This document shows, in pieces, positions 60,428 to 64,000 of a stretch of 64,000 nt of DNA. The notes below the pieces were generated by a model. That model was given only the letters and a program-made list of their open reading frames with translations, had not been told where the DNA came from and ran no database searches. Position numbers and translations under genes: made by a program. Within the stretch, counting starts at the first letter, position 1. Every line of letters starts with the position of its first letter. The stretch lies in contig NZ_JFCA01000007.1 in the NCBI RefSeq assembly GCF_000612585.1, forward strand, positions 80,157-144,156, given 5' to 3'. The DNA is from Pseudomonas sp. CHM02. Lineage in GTDB: Bacteria > Pseudomonadota > Gammaproteobacteria > Pseudomonadales > Pseudomonadaceae.

Positions 60428-61119
60428 ACGAACACACGTTATCCCTGCGTCTGGAGCGCGTGGGCGCCAATGTCCCGTTCGGTGCGCGCCTGGCCGATAT
60501 CGGTTCAGACCACGGCTACCTACCGGTGGCGTTGATGCGCCGGGGCGTAATCACGGCGGCGGTGGCGGGGGAGGTGGCGACGACGCCCTTTCATGCGGCG
60601 CAGCGCACTGTGCGTGACAACGGCCTGGAGCAGCGGATCACCGTGCGCCTGGCCGATGGCTTGGCGGCCATCGAACCCCAGGACGGCATTACCGCGATCA
60701 GCGTCTGTGGGATGGGCGGCGAGACGATTCGCGACATTCTCGAGAGCGGCAAGGCTTGCCTGAGCGGCCAGGAAAGGTTGGTCCTGCAGCCCAACGGTGG
60801 CGAACAACCGCTGCGCCACTGGCTGATGGACAACGGGTACTCGATCGTCAGTGAAGAACTGCTGCGGGAGAACCGTTTCTACTACGAAATCATCGTCGCC
60901 GAGCGCGCCGGGCCGGTGGCTTATACCGCTGAGCAGCTGTACTTCGGCCCGCTGCAGATGCAGGCACGCAGCCCGGCGTTCATCGCCAAGTGGCAGCGCA
61001 TGCTGCGCCAGAAACAGAAGACCCTGGCCAGCCTGGAGCAGGCCAGGCAGGGGGGGCCGGAGCAGAGAGTGCAGGAGATTGCCCGGCAGGCGAGGTGGAT
61101 TACCGCGCTACTGGCTTGA
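60424..61119 (+). CDS. TrmK-family tRNA (adenine-N1)-methyltransferase
   Basis: A 231-residue SAM-dependent methyltransferase. The cofactor motif LADIGSDHGYLPVAL (about 23-37), ISVCGMGGETIRDIL and LVLQPNGGEQPLRHWL are the TrmK signatures; a C-terminal coiled-coil (QRMLRQKQKTLASLEQARQ) is also typical. TrmK methylates A22 of bacterial tRNAs in the cytoplasm, mostly in Gram-positives, so the substrate here is less certain. The start is a TTG overlapping the regulator's stop (TTGA). Confidence 0.8.
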   Translation: MNEHTLSLRLERVGANVPFGARLADIGSDHGYLPVALMRRGVITAAVAGEVATTPFHAAQRTVRDNGLEQRITVRLADGLAAIEPQDGITAISVCGMGGETIRDILESGKACLSGQERLVLQPNGGEQPLRHWLMDNGYSIVSEELLRENRFYYEIIVAERAGPVAYTAEQLYFGPLQMQARSPAFIAKWQRMLRQKQKTLASLEQARQGGPEQRVQEIARQARWITALLA

Positions 61120-61158
61120 TACACCTCAATTCAACTGTAATGACCAAGGAAACCCGTA

Positions 61159-61452
61159 ATGGCTGACGCCACCGACCCAACCTTCTATGACCGCGCCGAC
61201 GCGCATATCGAGCTGTCGAATGAGCAGCTCCGAACCCATGAAAACCTCGGCCAGGTCAGCGCCTCGATGATGTTCGGCACCACGCGTTTCAATGCCTGGG
61301 CCAGCGCGCGAAACTTCAAGTCCGGCGCGGAAATGGCCAATGCGCGGGAGGCGATGTTGAAGTACTTCTGTGACCAGTACCGGATGATGCTTGAGGATAA
61401 TCTGGATGATCACATCAATCATTTTGGGCGGTATATGGGCAGGGCAGAGTGA
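61159..61452 (+). CDS. DUF3144 protein
   Basis: A 97-residue soluble helical protein: FYDRADAHIELSNEQLRTHE, the SARNFKSG turn, and NLDDHINHFGRYMG at the end. This matches the DUF3144 family (short gammaproteobacterial proteins of unknown function). ATG 61159 follows AAGGAAACCCGTA. It is 39 bases after the methyltransferase gene and may share its transcript. Confidence 0.78.
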   Translation: MADATDPTFYDRADAHIELSNEQLRTHENLGQVSASMMFGTTRFNAWASARNFKSGAEMANAREAMLKYFCDQYRMMLEDNLDDHINHFGRYMGRAE

Positions 61453-61780
61453 CGGGCAACCGGTAGGAGCCGGCTTGCCGGCGATGGCGGTGCGTCAGTC
61501 AGCAGGGATGTAGGCTGAGCCATTGTTATCGCTGGCAAGCCAGCGCCTATAGAGGTGGGGTGGTCTGTTACAGGTCAGGGCTTGGGCGTGAGTGTTTTTG
61601 CCCCATTTTTGGGCGCGACTTGTGATTTATTGTGTGCGACCCCGCTTGTTTCCAGCGTCCCAGCCAACGGCCCGTATCTTGCTAGAGCCTTCCCAATCAA
61701 CGACATGGCATTTTGCTGCTAGTGATTTCAAGTTTCGCCGACCGTTGCACCATATGGGTTGTTTTGGGGAGTAGTCGTAC
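61453..61780. other. Intergenic region before the chemoreceptor gene
   Basis: No gene. A REP-type palindrome occupies 61464-61553. The AT-rich stretch 61600-61780 should hold the chemoreceptor promoter; I see no clear sigma-28 box. Confidence 0.6.
61464..61553. repeat. REP-type palindrome (TAGGAGCCGGCTTGCCGGCGA family)
   Basis: TAGGAGCCGGCTTGCCGGCGA on the left is answered by ATCGCTGGCAAGCCAGCGCC on the right. It is a second palindrome family, distinct in sequence from the GTGGTGAGC family. Confidence 0.8.
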
Positions 61781-63838
61781 ATGCACAGCCTGTTATCACC
61801 CGGTATCCGCCTGCTCGGACGTTTCGGTTTTGCGCGCAAATTCCAGATCCTGTTTTTCCTGTTCATGCTGCCCCTGGCGGGGAGCCTGTGGATGATTGGC
61901 TCGGACTATCGCGACAAGTTAACCGTGATTTCCAGCGAACAGTCCGGCGTTCGGCAACTGTTGGCCCTGGGCTCGTTGGATGGCCAGTTGACGGCCCAGC
62001 GTAACCTGGCCGCGCGCTGGAAAGCGGCGGACATCCTGCACGCGCCGACGCCAGCGGCGAAGGCGGCGATGGACGCGGTCGATGCCAACTTCCCGGTGAT
62101 CCTGCAAAGCCTGCAAGCCCTGGGTGACGCGCTCAAAGCGCAGAATGCCAGCGCCGATATCCTGGCCCGCTTCGAAGCGTTGCAGGCCACGGTCAAGGGC
62201 ATGGACTCCCAGTCTTTGCGCGCGGTGGGTTGGTGGCCGGACGGGTACGACCGGTTCACCTCGGCCCTTACCGCCATGCAAACCCTGCGCGATCAGATCA
62301 CCCTGGATACCGGGTTGATCCTCGATCCGTGGCTGGAAACCTACCTGTTGATGCAGATTTCCACCCAGCACACGCCCGACCTGATCGAGCGTATCGGTCG
62401 CATGGCCAGTGTCGGCCAGTCGTCCATCGCGTCGGGGCAGTTCACGTTGCAAAGCCGCTTGCAGATGCGTGACCTGCGCGGCCGCATCGGCGATGCGCGG
62501 GACCAGTTGGTCAAGGCGGCGGCCTCGCTCAAGGCCAAGCAATACGCGGGTCTTGAACCCTGGACCGCGCAGTACGACAACAGCCTGCAACGGCTGGACA
62601 ACGAACTCAAGGTGCTCGACGACGGTGTGTTCGGCGGCACGATCAAGCTCGACCCCGCAGGCTTCGAGCGCAGTGTCGATGCGATGCTCGACAGCCTCGG
62701 TGCGCTGCGCAACCAGTCGCTCAACTCGCTGGATGCGCGCCTGGGTTATTACCGGGATCGCTCGTTGCAGAAGTTCATCCCCGTCGCCGCGATATTCAGC
62801 CTGCTGGCCTTGGCCGCGTTGTACCTGTTCATATGCCTGCAAGCCTCGATTCGCCGCAGCGCCAGTGGCATCACTACCCTGGCCGAGTCCCTGCGCGACG
62901 GCAACTTGTGCGTGGAAGTAGCGGTGGAAGGGCGCGACGAACTCGCGGCCATCAGTACCGCGTTGAACGTTGCGGTGGTGCAACTGCGCACCAGCCTGCT
63001 GGGGGTCAACCACGAGACGCAGCAGCTTGGTTCGGCGGTGCTCACCCTCAATTCGCAATCGGGCAGCACCCTCACCGAAGTCGAAGACCAGCAGCAACAA
63101 ATCAGCCAGATTGCCGCCGCCGCGACCCAACTGGCCGCTACGTCCCTGGGCGTGGCCAGAAGCTGCGAACAAGCCTCGGGCAGCGCCCAACAGACTCGGC
63201 GGATTGCCGAAGACAGCAGTCGCGACAGCCAACGCACCACCGCCAGCATCCAACAACTCAACCAACGCCTTACCGACACCGCCGATGCCCTGGAGCAAGT
63301 GAGCCAGCAGGGGCAACAGATTCAGTCGGTGGTCGACACCATCCGTGGCATCGCCGAGCAGACCAACCTGCTGGCGCTCAACGCCGCCATCGAAGCCGCC
63401 CGCGCCGGCGAACAGGGCCGCGGTTTTGCCGTGGTGGCCGATGAAGTGCGCAGCCTGTCGCAACGCACCCAGGCCTCCACGGCGCAGATCGCCGGCACCG
63501 TGGACAGCCTGCGTGCCACCGTCAGCCAGGCGGTTACGCTGATGGGCGCCGCGTGCGAGCAAGCGCTGGCGGACGCGGAGGCCGTCACCGGCTTGGGCAC
63601 ACGCCTGGGCGAGATCGCCGGCGCGGTGCAGCACGTCACCGACACCCTGGCGCAAATCGCCACCGCCGTAGAGGAACAAGCGGCGACGGCGGATGAAGTG
63701 AGCGGCAATATCCAGCAAGTGGACCAGGCGGCCGGGCGTTTGCTCGACGGCGCGCGGGCAGTGAACCGAGCGGCCGACACCTTGAGCAAAGGCAGCCAGG
63801 CATTGAGCGACAACACCGCGCGGTTTCGCCTGGGCTGA
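61781..63838 (+). CDS. Methyl-accepting chemotaxis protein
   Basis: A 685-residue chemoreceptor. Helix 1 at about 20-45, a large periplasmic helical sensor domain (about 46-335), helix 2 near 336-360 ([22 protein letters not shown]), a HAMP-like region, and the cytoplasmic signalling domain with the invariant tip [20 protein letters not shown] (about 530-549) and [18 protein letters not shown]. It signals to CheA/CheW. The long sensory domain has no Cache or 4HB signature I recognise, so the ligand is open. Confidence 0.88.
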   Translation: MHSLLSPGIRLLGRFGFARKFQILFFLFMLPLAGSLWMIGSDYRDKLTVISSEQSGVRQLLALGSLDGQLTAQRNLAARWKAADILHAPTPAAKAAMDAVDANFPVILQSLQALGDALKAQNASADILARFEALQATVKGMDSQSLRAVGWWPDGYDRFTSALTAMQTLRDQITLDTGLILDPWLETYLLMQISTQHTPDLIERIGRMASVGQSSIASGQFTLQSRLQMRDLRGRIGDARDQLVKAAASLKAKQYAGLEPWTAQYDNSLQRLDNELKVLDDGVFGGTIKLDPAGFERSVDAMLDSLGALRNQSLNSLDARLGYYRDRSLQKFIPVAAIFSLLALAALYLFICLQASIRRSASGITTLAESLRDGNLCVEVAVEGRDELAAISTALNVAVVQLRTSLLGVNHETQQLGSAVLTLNSQSGSTLTEVEDQQQQISQIAAAATQLAATSLGVARSCEQASGSAQQTRRIAEDSSRDSQRTTASIQQLNQRLTDTADALEQVSQQGQQIQSVVDTIRGIAEQTNLLALNAAIEAARAGEQGRGFAVVADEVRSLSQRTQASTAQIAGTVDSLRATVSQAVTLMGAACEQALADAEAVTGLGTRLGEIAGAVQHVTDTLAQIATAVEEQAATADEVSGNIQQVDQAAGRLLDGARAVNRAADTLSKGSQALSDNTARFRLG

Positions 63839-63845
63839 ACAGGTT

Positions 63846-64000
63846 TTTGTGGTGACCAGGCTTCCAGTGGTGAGCGGGCTCGGTGTGGTGAGCAGGCTTG
63901 ATGTGGTGAGCGGGCTTGCCCCGCGCTGGGCTGCGCAGCAGCCCTAAATTCTGGCGACTCGGTTCAACTGACGATGCGCGGTGTTATTAATGGGGCCGCT
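63846..64000. repeat. REP array with four tandem 18-bp units (cut by window end)
   Basis: Four GTGGTGA starts at 63849, 63867, 63885 and 63903 give an exact 18-bp period, each followed by a (C/G)(A/G)GGCTT-like core. The last continues into the palindromic stem GCCCCGCGCTGGGCTGCGCAG. The mirrored right half presumably lies beyond 64000, because GGGGCCGCT at the end matches its start elsewhere. Confidence 0.82.

Noticed and set aside
61592..61774. 60-codon frame upstream of the chemoreceptor
   Set aside because: No ribosome-binding site, no recognisable family, and overlaps the likely promoter.

Overview
The window reads as chromosomal DNA of a fluorescent-type Pseudomonas (P. fluorescens group). 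The evidence is about 60% GC, the trhO / DsbA-like / ABC exporter / rbdA gene order, an ibpA gene with a ROSE-type leader, and many REP-type palindromes built on a core resembling GTGGTGAGCGGGCTTG. No rRNA, CRISPR array, insertion sequence or prophage is visible. One tRNA gene (Asn, GTT) is present.

Layout. 1-7.5 kb: core genes (trhO, thiol oxidoreductase, ABC exporter, rbdA, a TenA/PqqC-fold protein, a diguanylate cyclase). 7.7-15 kb: a CoA-linked catabolic cluster (MFS carrier, acyl-CoA dehydrogenase and IclR regulator on the minus strand; enoyl-CoA hydratase, 3-hydroxyacyl-CoA dehydrogenase and CaiB transferase on the plus strand). 15-17.2 kb: lldD with a divergent LysR. 17.2-19 kb: tRNA-Asn, then an ArsR-controlled quinone-reductase-like/ABM operon with two matching operators. 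19-23.5 kb: LysR, dicarboxylate/amino-acid symporter, a tandem-domain racemase, and ibpA with its RNA thermometer.

23.7-32.6 kb is the standout region: an operon-like run of a lipoprotein hydrolase, a 1009-aa outer-membrane protein that appears to fuse a complete TpsB two-partner-secretion transporter to a complete general-porin barrel, a TpsA adhesin whose C-terminal half is packed with N-X-S/T sequons, and an HMW1C-type cytoplasmic N-glycosyltransferase. Together they look like an HMW-type glycosylated adhesin system with order B-A-C and a novel transporter architecture. It is followed by a LysR gene remnant.

32.8-43 kb: TetR/MFS efflux pair, a KaiC-like ATPase plus histidine kinase operon, a secreted nuclease, a second MFS carrier, two copies of a 108-bp palindromic repeat, a YeeE/YedE (thiosulfate-transport-type) protein, a 53-aa DUF2986 protein, a scrap of panB fused to hydrolase debris, and msrA. 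43.3-54 kb: a minus-strand group (flavin monooxygenase, divergent AroQ-like protein, quinone oxidoreductase, RidA) and a plus-strand group (LysR; one-polypeptide permease/ATPase amino-acid importer; PhyH dioxygenase; binding protein; class II aldolase; DUF1028; ArgE-type deacylase). 54-64 kb: DszC-like flavoenzyme divergent from a sulfonate-type binding protein, glucarate catabolism (gudD, gudP, FCD-type regulator), a TrmK-family methyltransferase, a DUF3144 protein and a chemoreceptor.

Starts were adjusted by Shine-Dalgarno position and family alignment wherever the longest frame was implausible. All assignments come from reading the sequence; no database search was run.
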